DNA of 64,000 nucleotides, from positions 1,491,501 through 1,555,500 of the forward strand of contig JABAKD010000022.1 in NCBI GenBank assembly GCA_012845835.1, written 5' to 3'. Made by a program: the position numbers and the translations under genes. The notes beneath the pieces were generated by a model. It did no database searches and was not told where the DNA came from. It was given only the letters and a program-made list of their open reading frames with translations. Each line of letters begins with the position of its first letter. Within the stretch, counting starts at the first letter, position 1. This document shows, one piece after another, positions 50,801 through 59,129 of the stretch. Origin of the DNA: Undaria pinnatifida (Eukaryota > Sar > Phaeophyceae > Laminariales > Alariaceae).

Positions 50801-51666
50801 AGTACTCCGGCAAACATGATCCTATACTAATTCCAAGTATTTTGTCCCCAAGAACGTGGGTGCGGTATTTCAGTAACAACGCACAATGTTCCAGCAGAGT
50901 CTCGTGCCAACGCCGCTGCCGTACATACTGCTGCTGCTTGCTGGCGTACGTGTTGCAGCTGCTTGCTGGCGTACGTGCTGCAGCTGCTTGCTGCTGCACG
51001 TACTGCTGCCGTTTGCTGCTGCTGTTGTGCTGCTGCGTCTTGTGTACTCCTCAGCTGTCAACACAACACTTGACACGTTGACACATGGTCACATGCGATG
51101 AGCTCGCAACACAGCAGTAGTACGACTGTTTTTCTCCTGTGAGCTTGAACATAAAATTCACGCTGGCTCACGCTTTCCATGGCCATTCTCATGACTAACC
51201 GGCTAACTCCATCATCACCAACACCATCATCAGCTTCGCAGCATCGCTCGGCGCCCATACCAACGCGTATGTTTCATGTCGAGCGAAGCCACACAGACAG
51301 GCATACTTAGTGTACTTCTGGCTACCTGGTCTTCCTATAGTGCCGGTATGCGCCAGCAACAATGCCAGCTTTATATTGGGCACCGGCGCTAGTGAATTTA
51401 TAATACTAGTAAAAAAGTACTTCGAGTCGCGCTACGCGATTTCACCCGCATTATAACGCAAGTAGGCATTAACAAACCAGCACTAAAGGGAACTTCACTC
51501 TGTATCATCGACCGTCAACTGCGAGGCAACACTCCAGGAGCAGAGTAATGCCCGAGTTCCCCCTTACCTTTACAGCAAGCGTTGGCGCAAATACGAAGCC
51601 CGCCGCCCCAGAGCACAGGGCCACTGCGGTGGCTGATGCTGTGGCTATGAACACTGAAGCCTTCAT
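38847..51666 (-). CDS. Ribosome recycling factor, organellar (probably plastid), spliced
   Basis: Ribosome recycling factor releases organelle ribosomes from mRNA after termination, working with elongation factor G. Minus-strand exons, in order: 51568-51666, 46719-46787, 46080-46192, 45363-45446, 44447-44551, 42015-42102, 39429-39509, 38847-38948 (stop TAA). All introns are GT...AG and all phases agree, giving about 246 residues. Family signatures run in order: ETIRTGRAS, VLDRVMVDCYGAETPLNQ, IGLTPNNDGSVIRLNMPP, VTEDRRKELAKEAK, VAIRNIRREAVD and QKLTDKYAKTID. The body is full length. Exon 1 is inferred: 33 residues with a hydrophobic core (FIATASATAVALCSGAA) followed by GFVFAP, like the bipartite plastid presequences of secondary red algae. 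It joins in phase across a 4.8 kb intron, but an unseen exon could replace it. The exon at 46719 may instead end at 46772. Confidence 0.88.
38980..39072 (+). repeat. G-rich tract
   Basis: Repeated runs of 4-9 G (ggggggggatgggag and similar) inside the last intron of the ribosome recycling factor gene. It could form G-quadruplexes. Confidence 0.85.
39178..39250 (+). repeat. AAC/CAC microsatellite
   Basis: Imperfect acaacaacaac / accaccac triplets in the last intron of the ribosome recycling factor gene. Confidence 0.85.
39835..39941. repeat. Perfect 28-bp inverted repeat (hairpin)
   Basis: Arms 39835-39862 and 39914-39941 are exact reverse complements (attacgggggaccatagtaa...), with a 51-base spacer. 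One mismatch further out the pairing continues a few bases. It lies in a ribosome recycling factor intron. It may be a small MITE or a transcribed hairpin. Confidence 0.92.
40443..40513. repeat. Twin short palindromes
   Basis: TTATTTCTG-ggtt-CAGAAATAA (40443-40464) and GTTATTTCTG-agcc-CAGAAATAAC (40490-40513), 25 bases apart. Both have perfect stems and could also pair with each other. Confidence 0.88.
41870..42000 (+). repeat. CA-rich microsatellite
   Basis: cacacaaacacacag-type repeat next to the donor of the 42015-42102 exon of the ribosome recycling factor gene. Confidence 0.95.
42165..42370 (-). repeat. Dispersed repeat family 3, minus member
   Basis: The reverse complement matches 38331-38460. 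In the same orientation it matches 58570-58760 through gcgcgaagcgccg, ggcgagtcgcatgaa and gctgcatcct. It sits in a ribosome recycling factor intron. Confidence 0.75.
42730..42831 (+). repeat. 51-bp tandem duplication
   Basis: Two adjacent copies of acgtggaagactgaacg ... gaaatctggagt ... acgatattgca, starting at 42730 and 42781. Confidence 0.9.
43185..43290 (+). repeat. Dispersed repeat pair (with 43675-43745)
   Basis: The caccccctgccccacac segment, followed by an A-rich run and gtttggtgtagta, resembles caccccggccccacgtaaaaa ... cctggtgtggata at 43675-43745. Weak similarity. Confidence 0.45.
43969..44031 (-). pseudogene. Decayed duplicate of ribosome recycling factor exon 5
   Basis: The minus strand reads atgagcgacatctcgcgagc ... 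gacagtggcctcacccc, matching the true exon 44447-44551 (ctgaacgatatcgcgagcgc ... gacattggtctcacccc). A two-base insertion shifts the frame. It lies in the next intron, downstream of the true exon. Confidence 0.7.
44195..44255 (-). repeat. Dispersed repeat family 4, minus member
   Basis: The minus strand reads cacagcttgcaaatatgagt then atcgaactcaaagc. It belongs to the family whose other members are listed at 49125, 49700, 50040, 50325, 53210, 54715 and 55858. Confidence 0.6.
44716..45020 (+). repeat. Long TAC/TGC triplet array
   Basis: About 300 bases of ctactactgctgctac-type triplets, giving artificial Leu-rich (plus) and Ser-rich (minus) frames. It lies in the intron between ribosome recycling factor exons 4 and 5. 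Confidence 0.95.
45553..45603 (-). pseudogene. Decayed duplicate of ribosome recycling factor exon 4
   Basis: The minus strand reads gtgctcgacagggtggtggt then gcagagacaccgctc, matching the true exon 45363-45446 (gtgctcgacagggtgatggt ... gcagagacgccgctc). The conserved Asp-Cys-Tyr-Gly is changed to Gly-Arg-Phe-Glu, and homology stops at the Pro-Leu codons, so the 3' third and its donor are missing. Confidence 0.78.
45729..45780 (-). pseudogene. Decayed duplicate of ribosome recycling factor exon 3 end
   Basis: The minus strand reads gatggcgtggcggacaacct ... accggcagggcgagg. This matches the end of the true exon at 46080-46132 (gatagcgtggcggacaacct ... actggcagggcgagg). The donor GT is GC here, and the motif reads LPTGRA instead of IRTGRA. 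It lies in the following intron. Confidence 0.75.
46265..46480 (+). repeat. ACT/CTG-type degenerate triplet array
   Basis: Imperfect actgctactg, agtactactgg words over about 200 bases in a ribosome recycling factor intron. Confidence 0.85.
46800..46915 (+). repeat. GGGAAGC-type degenerate repeat
   Basis: Repeated agggaagc / gcaaggg words similar to the purine-rich tracts in the array units. It directly abuts the ribosome recycling factor exon at 46719-46787. Confidence 0.65.
47043..47200 (+). repeat. Dispersed repeat family 1, plus member
   Basis: Contains gaggttttaccctcagcgac, a 21-base internal duplication of cgaccttctgaacaagccgtg (47087-47127), then gtggtcacaggtgtcttccc and a CTTCGTTTTCATCGCAC stretch. 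Closest to 54040-54190. Confidence 0.8.
47870..48485 (+). repeat. About 305-bp tandem duplication
   Basis: 47875-48175 (aatgtgaaaaagaagtacag ...) is repeated, diverged, at 48186-48485 (aatgtgcaaaggaggtacag ...). Matching landmarks are acagacagttatgtta/acagacagatatgtta and gtggtgacatcgcatg/gcggtgacattgcatg. No gene seen. Confidence 0.8.
48650..49700 (+). repeat. Degenerate tandem array with long C runs
   Basis: Three copies of a module gaaatc(g/c)gccagagtgataaac-like, followed by a ccatccatgccgtagct-like segment (48770-48860, 48930-49020, 49300-49395). They are separated by long runs of C (about 48880-48895, 49235-49262, 49515-49555). The minus strand is very G-rich. No gene seen. Confidence 0.75.
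49125..49215 (+). repeat. Dispersed repeat family 4, plus member
   Basis: cgcgatcggaggatcacaca ... gatctcatagctggagtgta. It is a shorter, diverged relative of 49890-49985. Confidence 0.75.
49700..49985 (+). repeat. Dispersed repeat family 4, long member
   Basis: About 285 bases nearly identical to 55858-56150. They run from cacagctgtcagattttgtc through gggagtcgccgacctatatc to ctcacagctggagtgtattt. Confidence 0.92.
50040..50110 (-). repeat. Dispersed repeat family 4, minus fragment
   Basis: The minus strand reads cgcagcttgcaaagatgagt then ttcgtcaaactcacggctga. A second copy of its end is at 50325-50375 (attttcaaggacgtcagccg on plus in both). Confidence 0.7.
50325..50375 (-). repeat. Dispersed repeat family 4, second minus fragment
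   Basis: Plus-strand ttttcaaggacgtcagccgt is shared with 50040-50060. This fragment and the one at 50040 are separated by about 285 bases. Confidence 0.7.
50920..51040 (+). repeat. CTG-rich tandem repeat
   Basis: gctgcttgctggcgtacgtg is repeated with variants (about 30-base period) between 50925 and 51030. Confidence 0.85.
51330..51480 (+). repeat. Dispersed repeat family 2, degenerate member
   Basis: Contains tagtgccggtatgcgccag and accggcgctagtgaatttat, then gatttcacccgcattataac. These echo the arrayed repeat at 63699-63990. Confidence 0.5.
51568..51666 (-). other. Putative signal/plastid presequence exon
   Basis: ATG at 51664-51666, then 33 codons to a GTAAGG donor. The peptide has Lys at residue 2, a hydrophobic stretch, small residues before a cut site, and Phe just after it (AAG/FVFAP). 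This matches the ASAFAP-type motif that directs proteins into secondary red plastids. The phase fits the next ribosome recycling factor exon. If it belongs to another gene, that gene's later exons must lie between 46.8 and 51.5 kb on the minus strand, where I found none. Confidence 0.6.
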
Positions 51667-51699
51667 GATGTACTACAAAGAAGATGGGGAATCTGCTGG

Positions 51700-53200
51700 C
51701 CAACGTACGGGGTGGCTGCGTAGTTTGTGGCGTTTCGCCCCCTGTTGGAAATATTTCGAAAATATCTCTATAAACCCATCGTTTGATTAAGAAATCCTCA
51801 ACAAATGAACAAATTACATTAACAACAGCAGCAGAAGCTCGACGTGGTTGCAGTAAAGACCTTCGCCAGCACAGGTGGGTTGATCGCTTGATGTTCTTCT
51901 CAGCGTGGATTGTATACCTAAGCTGTAGGCGTACTGTGTCGTAGCCGAAGAGGTCCGATTGACGGTGTCCTCGCCATATCCTGTAGAAAGAGCCCTGCGG
52001 GGTCAGCCTGCCTCTTGCCACGGTGCGGTATTTGTCGCGGGCCGAAATACCGCCTGATGCCGGCAAAACAACGTTCATTCCCAAGGAGCAGTGCTTAACT
52101 CCTCGGTAACTCGATGCCCCTAGCCGCCGACAAGCTGTTTCCTCCTACTCGCAGCTATGCGGGGAGCCGCGCTGCGCTCCCTCTCATTTGAATTTGTGGT
52201 GGTGAAATGTGTCTGGTTTCATCAGGAGCCAGCTTCCAGTGCGGTCCCCCGCTCTGTGCTGTGTAGGTTGTCAAAGAATCGCAGGACGACCATTGCGACG
52301 ACTGCTGCTACTGCTGCTGCTGTCGTAGCCGTGAATTCACCAAGTCCTGTGGGCCGTAATGAAACGTCGCTGCTCTAGCTGCCATGAAGATTATTCAACA
52401 GGAATTGGAGCAATAGCGCCCATGGAGCTATCTGTGTGCGCATATGTCATATCGGCGAGCGGTATCGTCGCAGCCGTAGGTAGACCAAAACAAGTCGTAA
52501 GCTTCTCCAAGGGCTCGGTTCCAAACGTGTTTTATTTGTCGCGCTATTGGTATTCGAGCTTCGATCTTTCTCTTCGGTTTTTCGTTCTCCACCAGTGATG
52601 GTGAGAGTATGCCTGGCCACCGCGCGCCTCTATCTTCCCCCGTTCCCCAGTTGTCTGTTGGCTGGCCTTGGGGGTCTCTTGATGGTCTCCGAGACATCTG
52701 CAATGTCTACGTACCCACTCCCTCAAGTCTTTCTCTATGCCACTCGTGAGCCGCTACCCCGCCCCCCGTTAGGATTTTCTTGCTGCAAGACGTCAATATC
52801 GTACCTGGTACTTACCACCTTTACCGCATATGTACCGCTACTGCTTTAGACCCAGATGCTGACTGCTGTAGATGTGGCATCGTCTTGTCCTCTTTTGATC
52901 AGCTTGTGTGTAACCTTCTCTATCAATAGGCAAGGCAAGTTTTTAATTTATTTATTGTGTAAAGTTTTTAAGTATACCTGATATACCATGTTTTCGTCCT
53001 GTTGACCGTGACAACTCAGCTGACGTCCTTGAAATATTTTTGTACAACATCCATCCGGGGGAGTGAGTCACCGACCTGTATCTTTCACATCTTTCACATC
53101 CTTCATCAGGATAAAATGTAGAACACGCGCCAACGACCTTCCGCAACAATTGTGCAACTAGTGCCATATCGGGATTCACAAACACGATGCTATACACGAG
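51700..53200. other. Interval with short unsupported open frames
   Basis: A minus-strand frame of 189 codons (51515-52084) overlaps the presequence exon in another frame and is probably fortuitous. On plus, frames at 52157-52378 and 52359-52598 include a hydrophobic stretch (GIGAIAPMELSVCAYVISAS) that could be a membrane segment of an exon. I cannot connect these to any gene. Confidence 0.3.
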
Positions 53201-53209
53201 ATGTAGATG

Positions 53210-53300
53210 TACCACGCAGCTTGCAAAGTTGAGTTTCAACCGTTCAATCGGTCGTACTCACAGCTGTCGTTTTTCAATTTTCTGTTTGTTGGATGAAATA
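53210..53300 (+). repeat. Dispersed repeat family 4, degenerate member
   Basis: ccacgcagcttgcaaagttg followed by agtttcaaccgttcaatcgg and actcacagctgtcg. A diverged member. Confidence 0.55.
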
Positions 53301-54029
53301 TCACACCAGGTACGCCAGCTATGAGTTTGATCACGTTCGAGAGGTCTTCTTTCTCACTCTTCATGATGCCTCTCGCGAGCCGCTTTTTCCCCTCCCCTCG
53401 TAGACAACGACGCTATCGTAGTCATTGAACGTCGCACACTGCTGTCAAATTTTGCCGCATGTTCGGCCTTCCTCTCTCGCTGTTTGTTGTTGGCGGCGGC
53501 TTCTTGTTGGGAGATTTTATAGCAACGGCGGTGCTCCGCCCCGAGGGCGATGCGTGGTCAATGATACGAGGATGTTCGCCCACTCCCCCGTCCCCCCTCC
53601 TCTCGCATTCATATAATTGCATATTATGTTTTACTTCGAGGTATTATTTACTGAACATATAATCTGTTGTAAAAGTTAGCCTTGTATTTTACCGAAGCGC
53701 CTGGTACCTTGCAGGCGTTGTTGCCTCGCTGCTTGTTGGTGGCGTGCCAGAGGCCGCTACGCACGAGCAAAGCCGTGGCCCGCTCGCAAAATAGCAGTCC
53801 ACGAGGATACAGCAGCGGTACCCCTTTGGTCACAGTGAGTCCGCCAGGGTACCAGCAACGTGCAGTATACCGTTATCTTACTCATAATGTAGCAAGTACA
53901 GCAGTGCCTACTGGAGTACCTGGTAGCTTACGTACGTCGTAAGACATGCCGGTATTCACCCGGCAGCCATTGTCTCGTGCTGGAGTGGCGGTGCTAATGA
54001 TCCGAATACTCATATACCAGTCATGTTTT

Positions 54030-54190
54030 TTTCATCATCACTTTCATTCTCCAGCTCAACTACTGTGTAGTGAAAGGTTTTACCCTCAGCGACCTCCAGG
54101 ACAAACCGTGGTCACACGTGTCTTCTCTGCTTCCCCCCGGCGCTTGCCTTCGTTTTTATTGCGCATAGGGTTCACAGCGTTCCCATTTGT
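54030..54190 (+). repeat. Dispersed repeat family 1, plus member
   Basis: ggttttaccctcagcgacct ... aaaccgtggtcacacgtgtc ... cttcgtttttattgcgcata. Closest to 47043-47200. Confidence 0.8.
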
Positions 54191-54714
54191 TTGCTCGTCT
54201 ACCGCACATACATCTATCAACAGCAAAGATAATGCCGGCCGCCGATCTCCGACGGTGTTAGATGAGCGGCATTCCCATTGTTTCTAGAATGTGCCGTGCA
54301 GCATTCCTGCTGCCCGTACTTCATGTGCTGATGTGCAACAATGGTTTTGGGTGGGTTTCCGAGAGATATGTAGGTTTTTCTTCACCGCGGACGCTTCGCC
54401 AACTTCTGTTACCGCGAAAAAGGTTGGTGTTTGTTACCCACCGCCCACTTGAGTTACTTGTCCTTGTGTTACCGTTGCCGTTAACGTACATGCCTGCAAA
54501 TAACTATTGGAGTGGAAGGTCTGTGTGCGTCCTTGCGTTCTTTCGTTCTTTCCATCCATGACGCCCAACACACAGCACATTCATTGCGCACGCAGTGTGT
54601 GTCGGGTCCATGTGTGTGATGCGAAGATCTCTATCGTATTTCATGATATCATAAAATACGTGGTGATCAAAACCTCTTGCACGACGTACGAGTATGTACA
54701 GCTGTGAGGTCGCA

Positions 54715-54775
54715 GATTTCGTCGAAACTTATATTTTGCAAGCTGTGCGTGATCCTCCGATCGCGCATATCGTAC
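54715..54775 (-). repeat. Dispersed repeat family 4, minus member
   Basis: The minus strand reads gcgcgatcggaggatcacgc, then agcttgcaaaatataagttt and cgacgaaatctgcgacctca. Confidence 0.75.
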
Positions 54776-55079
54776 TTTTGTATTCCGATCATGGTACATC
54801 TGCGGGTTTGCTATTTATACTAACATAAATAATAACATCATCACGGCAGCACTCGGTAACCCTTCTACCGCTGCGAAAAGCAACGTACACTAATCCCAAG
54901 TGTTTTACCCTAAAACGTGTGTGCGGTCCTACTGCTGTAAGTCTAATATCATACGTCTCGACGGACTCAGTAGACTGCTGTACCTGCGGTATGTTTGGAA
55001 TCCACCTGGACGGAAATGTAAGCACCGTTTGGTATACTCATATAAGCACAGTCAGTAACAAAGTGGTGGGGGTCTCCCT

Positions 55080-55145
55080 GCGGTGCCGGTATATATGTGC
55101 CAGCCAACAATATCGGCAGTATACCGGACACCGGCACTTTTCGGT
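55080..55145 (+). repeat. Dispersed repeat family 2, degenerate member
   Basis: gtgccggtatatatgtgcca ... tataccggacaccggcactt. Confidence 0.5.
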
Positions 55146-55271
55146 TTAGAACGTTACTGCGACTACTTTATCATTCCCAATTTTTAAAAAAATATAATAC
55201 AAGCAGTAGTAGTCTCTCTAACTGCAAGTTTTTTGTCCCCATGTCGGGAGTGCGGTGTTGAACGGGTTACA

Positions 55272-55500
55272 ACCCATTTACAGCCCCAAAACCCATTGCT
55301 ATGATGATCCCAAGGAAGTTGTCCCCAAGAACGGGTTTCCAACTGTAAAGAGGGGTTAAAGCTAGTTCCAGTCGTGCCAAGCAATAACCCATTCACAGCC
55401 CCAAAACCCATTGCTATGATGATCCCAAGGAAGTTGTCCCCAAGAACGGGTTTCCAACTGTAAAGAGGGGTTAAAGCGGGTACCAGTCGTGCCAAGCAAT
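55272..55500 (+). repeat. 115-bp near-identical tandem duplication
   Basis: acccatttacagccccaaaa ... gaggggttaaagc ... agtcgtgccaagcaat starts at 55272 and again at 55387, with only two or three differences. Because 115 is not a multiple of three, the minus-strand frame crossing it (55184-55495) changes reading frame between copies and is not a gene. Confidence 0.93.
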
Positions 55501-55560
55501 TTCGCCCGCACTAAACTGGCATTAGGCGCTATTCAACCGGCACTATAGAGAGGCGCGGGT
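55478..55560 (+). repeat. Dispersed repeat family 2, plus member
   Basis: taccagtcgtgccaagcaat ... ggcgctattcaaccggcact. The same arrangement as the units at 63699-63990. Confidence 0.75.
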
Positions 55561-55857
55561 GCACTGCGGTGTACACAGGCGGTCCGTACATTTCCGCCCA
55601 GAGTGGTCATGTTTGGCCTGTGACTTTTTTTGCCCGGTACATCTGACATGGTTACACCATAAGCGTTAGCATCAGTCTCCGGTCTTGAATTGTTTCGTCT
55701 ACGAAACGATATTATACGAGTGTCATACGTATATATATTCGTATCCATATCAGGTCATATATTTCGCTGCTGCCACTGCTGCTGCCGCTTTTATTTGCAA
55801 CACAACGCTTCTCGTATATATTACTCTCACGGGTAAACTCCCCCCCCCCCCCTCACC

Positions 55858-56150
55858 GGTTATTCGACTTTCAAGATTCACTTGATAAAAGGATACATTT
55901 CCCTCCACAGCTGTCAGATTTTGTCCCCCTCAGAAACGGGTTTTATAGTTTCCGCGCACAGACTGACTAAAATCACCCTGTTGACCCTGATAGCTACACT
56001 GTAGTTGTAAGGGGAGTCGCCGACCTATATCCTTAATGAGGACACACAACTCGTAATGCGCGCGATCGGAGTATCACACACAGCTTGCAAAGATGAGTTT
56101 CGACGAAATCTTCGATCTCACAGCTGGAGTGTATTTTCATTCTTTATAAT
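55858..56150 (+). repeat. Dispersed repeat family 4, long member
   Basis: Near-identical to 49700-49985 in the same orientation. It also shares the upstream context ggttattcgac and a run of C just before it. Confidence 0.92.
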
Positions 56151-56424
56151 ATTACTCTCACGGGTGTAATGTCTACGTACACTGCTGTAGTGTACTCTAC
56201 TGCTGTGCTCGTGCCGTATTTTATCCATGGTCACCGACACATCTTTATCTTTCGCGTGCAGCAGCATAACAGCAGGATAAACGTGCGTGCCGATGCCTCT
56301 TAATTGCGCAGGGAAAGTAAAAGATAGCCAAGGATATAAGAACACGCACAGCGACATAGCTCGCCGCCTCCAAGCATCAGAAGCAGGAAGGTATATACCC
56401 GAGGGGAACCAAACACACGCCGGG

Positions 56425-56625
56425 GGCAGCAGCACAGCAAGAGCAAGAGCAAGAGCCGCGGCCTCAGCGGAAGGAGGAGGAGCAACAGGAAGAGCAGCAG
56501 CAGCAGCAGCAGCGCCAAACGCACGCCAGGAGCAGGAGGAGCAGCAGCAAGAAGAGCGGTAGAAGCGGCAGCACCAGCGGCAGGAGCAGCAGCGGCAGGA
56601 GCAGAAGCAGCAGCAGCGGGTGATT
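56425..56625 (+). repeat. AGC/AGG-type triplet array
   Basis: gcagcagcaggagcag-type repeat, giving artificial Ala-rich and Leu-rich frames. Confidence 0.92.
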
Positions 56626-57474
56626 TAGATTTTCGGAGCAATTTATTTTCGGCGCGGTGAATTTTTTGTTTTGTTTCGCTTTTGCTATTCTTCGATTCTT
56701 ATTTTATTTGGAGACATACACCTGCGTATTGGTATCGTAGCGTTATTCCCTCCAGGCCTCCAGCTGCTACGCCTGCGTACAACGGCACCACCAATACGAG
56801 CTTGTATGATATGGGCATTATTCTGCTGGTGTTCAATGTTATTAGTACAAGGTAGGGGTGCAATGCAGCATGCGACAGCGCTGGAGCAATTGACAGTTGC
56901 AAGTTCCGGCTGTTAGTAGAGTTTTAGACGGAAATATGAAAATGGCCTCTTTTGTACTGATGATCGTGTAGGACGCATTCTGCCTTACATAACAATTTCG
57001 CCCTGTCCGGACAAAATAGATTGTTAACTGGTGCCGTGTGTGCTCTTCAGACTGTAGTGATATTTCCACCCATTTACATCAAACACAACCAGTGCCCGTG
57101 CTCATGCCCCATAGATTGACGAGCTCGCTGGTCACACACTAGGAGGTAGAGATACACAAATCGAATACGGCAAGTGATTTTGCCGCGCATCGCAATGAGC
57201 ACGCGAGGCAAAAAAAAAACATGCAAGCCAGCACACCTCATATTCCAACTGCTGTAGACTATTCGGGTAGCAGATTTCGGACGGACGATGGTTTCCTGTG
57301 TTTTTCGCTGATTGTTCCTGTGTGCCATGAGTAAAGGTCCTCGTGGGGTGCAGATCTTCGATATATCTTGGTCGAACGTCGCACGAGCACATACACTTTT
57401 GTTTGCAGTGTAGAACATAGGCTACTATCATGCTATTGCTTGAAGGCAACAGCAGCTACTGTCGACTTTCTGCA

Positions 57475-57560
57475 CAGTTACTGCCAACTACTGCAGCTGC
57501 TGACGACGTTGCTGCTGCTGCCAACATACTGCAGCTGCTGACGACGTACTGGAGCTACTG
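57475..57560 (+). repeat. CTG/CTA short tandem repeat
   Basis: actgcagctgctgacgacgt occurs twice (about 57490 and 57528) in a degenerate array. Confidence 0.8.
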
Positions 57561-57734
57561 CGGGTGAAATGCACCTACTGCGGGCGTACAACTCTACATT
57601 ACTATCTGTAAATTTCGCAGCAGCAGTTAGACAGCAGTGTTTTCTTTCAATGCTCCTACCTATCATATCCATCGTAGCACAGCAGACAGTGTCAATGTCA
57701 TGTGTGTGTTCTTACGGGCCCAGTGTTACTAACG

Positions 57735-58255
57735 TGACGTCCCTAAAACCTCCACCAATTACCGACCACCGCCTTCGACCCAGTTACCGACAGCCCTGCC
57801 AATCAAACGCCTCCACCGCACTCTTGGTGGAGGAATAACACGCCAACAGCAGTAGCATTTGCACAGTATACTGAGGTATTATGTTACCAGTACGTACTAA
57901 CGTGAAGCCCGTAAAGCCTCCGCCAATTACCGACCGTTCGACCCAGCTACCGACAGCCCTGCCAATCAACAGGCTCCCCCGTTTCTCTCGGTGGTGAAAT
58001 TGGACGCTGGCAGACGAAAATGCCTCCCTTCGCGTGAACTCTTTCGGAAGCAAAATTTTGTATACGGTACTGTAGTGTACTTGCATATGATACTAAACTG
58101 AAGCTCCCTAAAACCTCCGCCCAATTACCGACCGTTCGACGCAGCTACCGGCAGCCCTGCCCATCAAAAGGATCCCCCGTTTGTATCGGTGGTGGATGGC
58201 GACGCTGGCCGACGAGAGCGCCTCCCTTCACGCGAACCCTTTAGGAGGGCCGGGA
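57735..58255 (+). repeat. Three-copy tandem repeat, about 170-200 bp period
   Basis: The module cctccgccaattaccgaccg ... agctaccgacagccctgcc ... ccccgtttctctcggtggtg ... cctcccttcgcgtgaac starts at about 57745, 57918 and 58107. Copy one is shortened. On the minus strand all three keep a similar short peptide pattern (GRAVGSWVERSVIGGGF in copy two), but frames are not maintained. Confidence 0.8.
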
Positions 58256-58379
58256 TCGGGAATGCCGGAGAGACCGCGAGGATCGTATGTCAGCGCGAGA
58301 TCGCTGACAAATGAGATGAATTTTTCGGGCCAAGCGCAGCAATGGCATGTCATCGGGTCGGGCGGAGTTACGGTGAGAA

Positions 58380-58535
58380 GAGGGGAGGGGGGGGGGTGGG
58401 GGGGGGGCAGCAGTGGAATTTCATTGGAGCAACGGAGTTGAGGTTGGAAGTGAAGCGAAGGAGGGAGGGAGAGGAGGGGGTGAGGAGGGTGTAGGACGAG
58501 GGAGAGAGGCAGGAGGAAGGGGGGGGGGGGGGTGT
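58380..58535 (+). repeat. G-rich tract
   Basis: Several runs of 7-12 G (58386-58410, 58516-58532). Likely G-quadruplex forming. Confidence 0.9.
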
Positions 58536-58569
58536 ACCAAGTGTGTGCATGACCGTAGTCGTATGACCA

Positions 58570-58760
58570 TAGACCCGTTATGCCGGGACGGAGCACGTCG
58601 GGTTTTCGCCAACCAGGCAGGCATTGCTTGCGCCACGCGCGAAGCGCCGTTAAGTTTTTGGCGAGTCGCATGAAAGGCGAACTGCATCCTTCTTGAAGCC
58701 GCTCGTAAGACGGACTTCGGCACGGCACCTTGTGCCTACTTTCTTGTTTATGGATGACAG
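58570..58760 (-). repeat. Dispersed repeat family 3, minus member
   Basis: cgggacggagcacgtcgggt, then gcgcgaagcgccgttaag and ggcgagtcgcatgaaaggcg. Matches 42165-42370 directly and 38331-38460 inverted. Confidence 0.8.
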
Positions 58761-58935
58761 CGACCAACGAGCTTCTTTGTTTTCTGGTGTGGCCACTGCA
58801 GAGGCAGCAATGGGTATTACTATGTAACTGTCTCGTGAGTGCCTTACCATATTCACACTACGTGATGCGATCATTCCCCTTCTGCGGAATTAGGGTTCTC
58901 CACCCCGCACAATATGATATAACAACCATCAAGGA

Positions 58936-58953
58936 GGGGGGGGGGGGGGGGGG
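58936..58953 (+). repeat. G18 homopolymer
   Basis: Eighteen consecutive G, flanked by further G-rich sequence to 58995. Confidence 0.95.
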
Positions 58954-59129
58954 CGATGGAGGGAGGGCAGAGGCTAGAAGGCGGCGGGGCAGAGGCTTTA
59001 ATGGCTAAAAGAGGATATATACCGGCATACAGAGGGGGCCTAAAGTCTGTAGACAAGCTACACATCATAGGCCTATAGATCAGAGGCAGAAAGGGCGACT
59101 GAATGCTACAGAGAAGCTATACCGCATAG

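Noticed and set aside
55184-55495. Minus-strand frame with a membrane-like repeated segment
   Set aside because: The repeat period is 115 bases, so the two copies are read in different frames. The similarity is DNA-level duplication.
56287-56641. Ala-rich and Leu-rich frames over the AGC array
   Set aside because: They are driven by composition and present on both strands at once.
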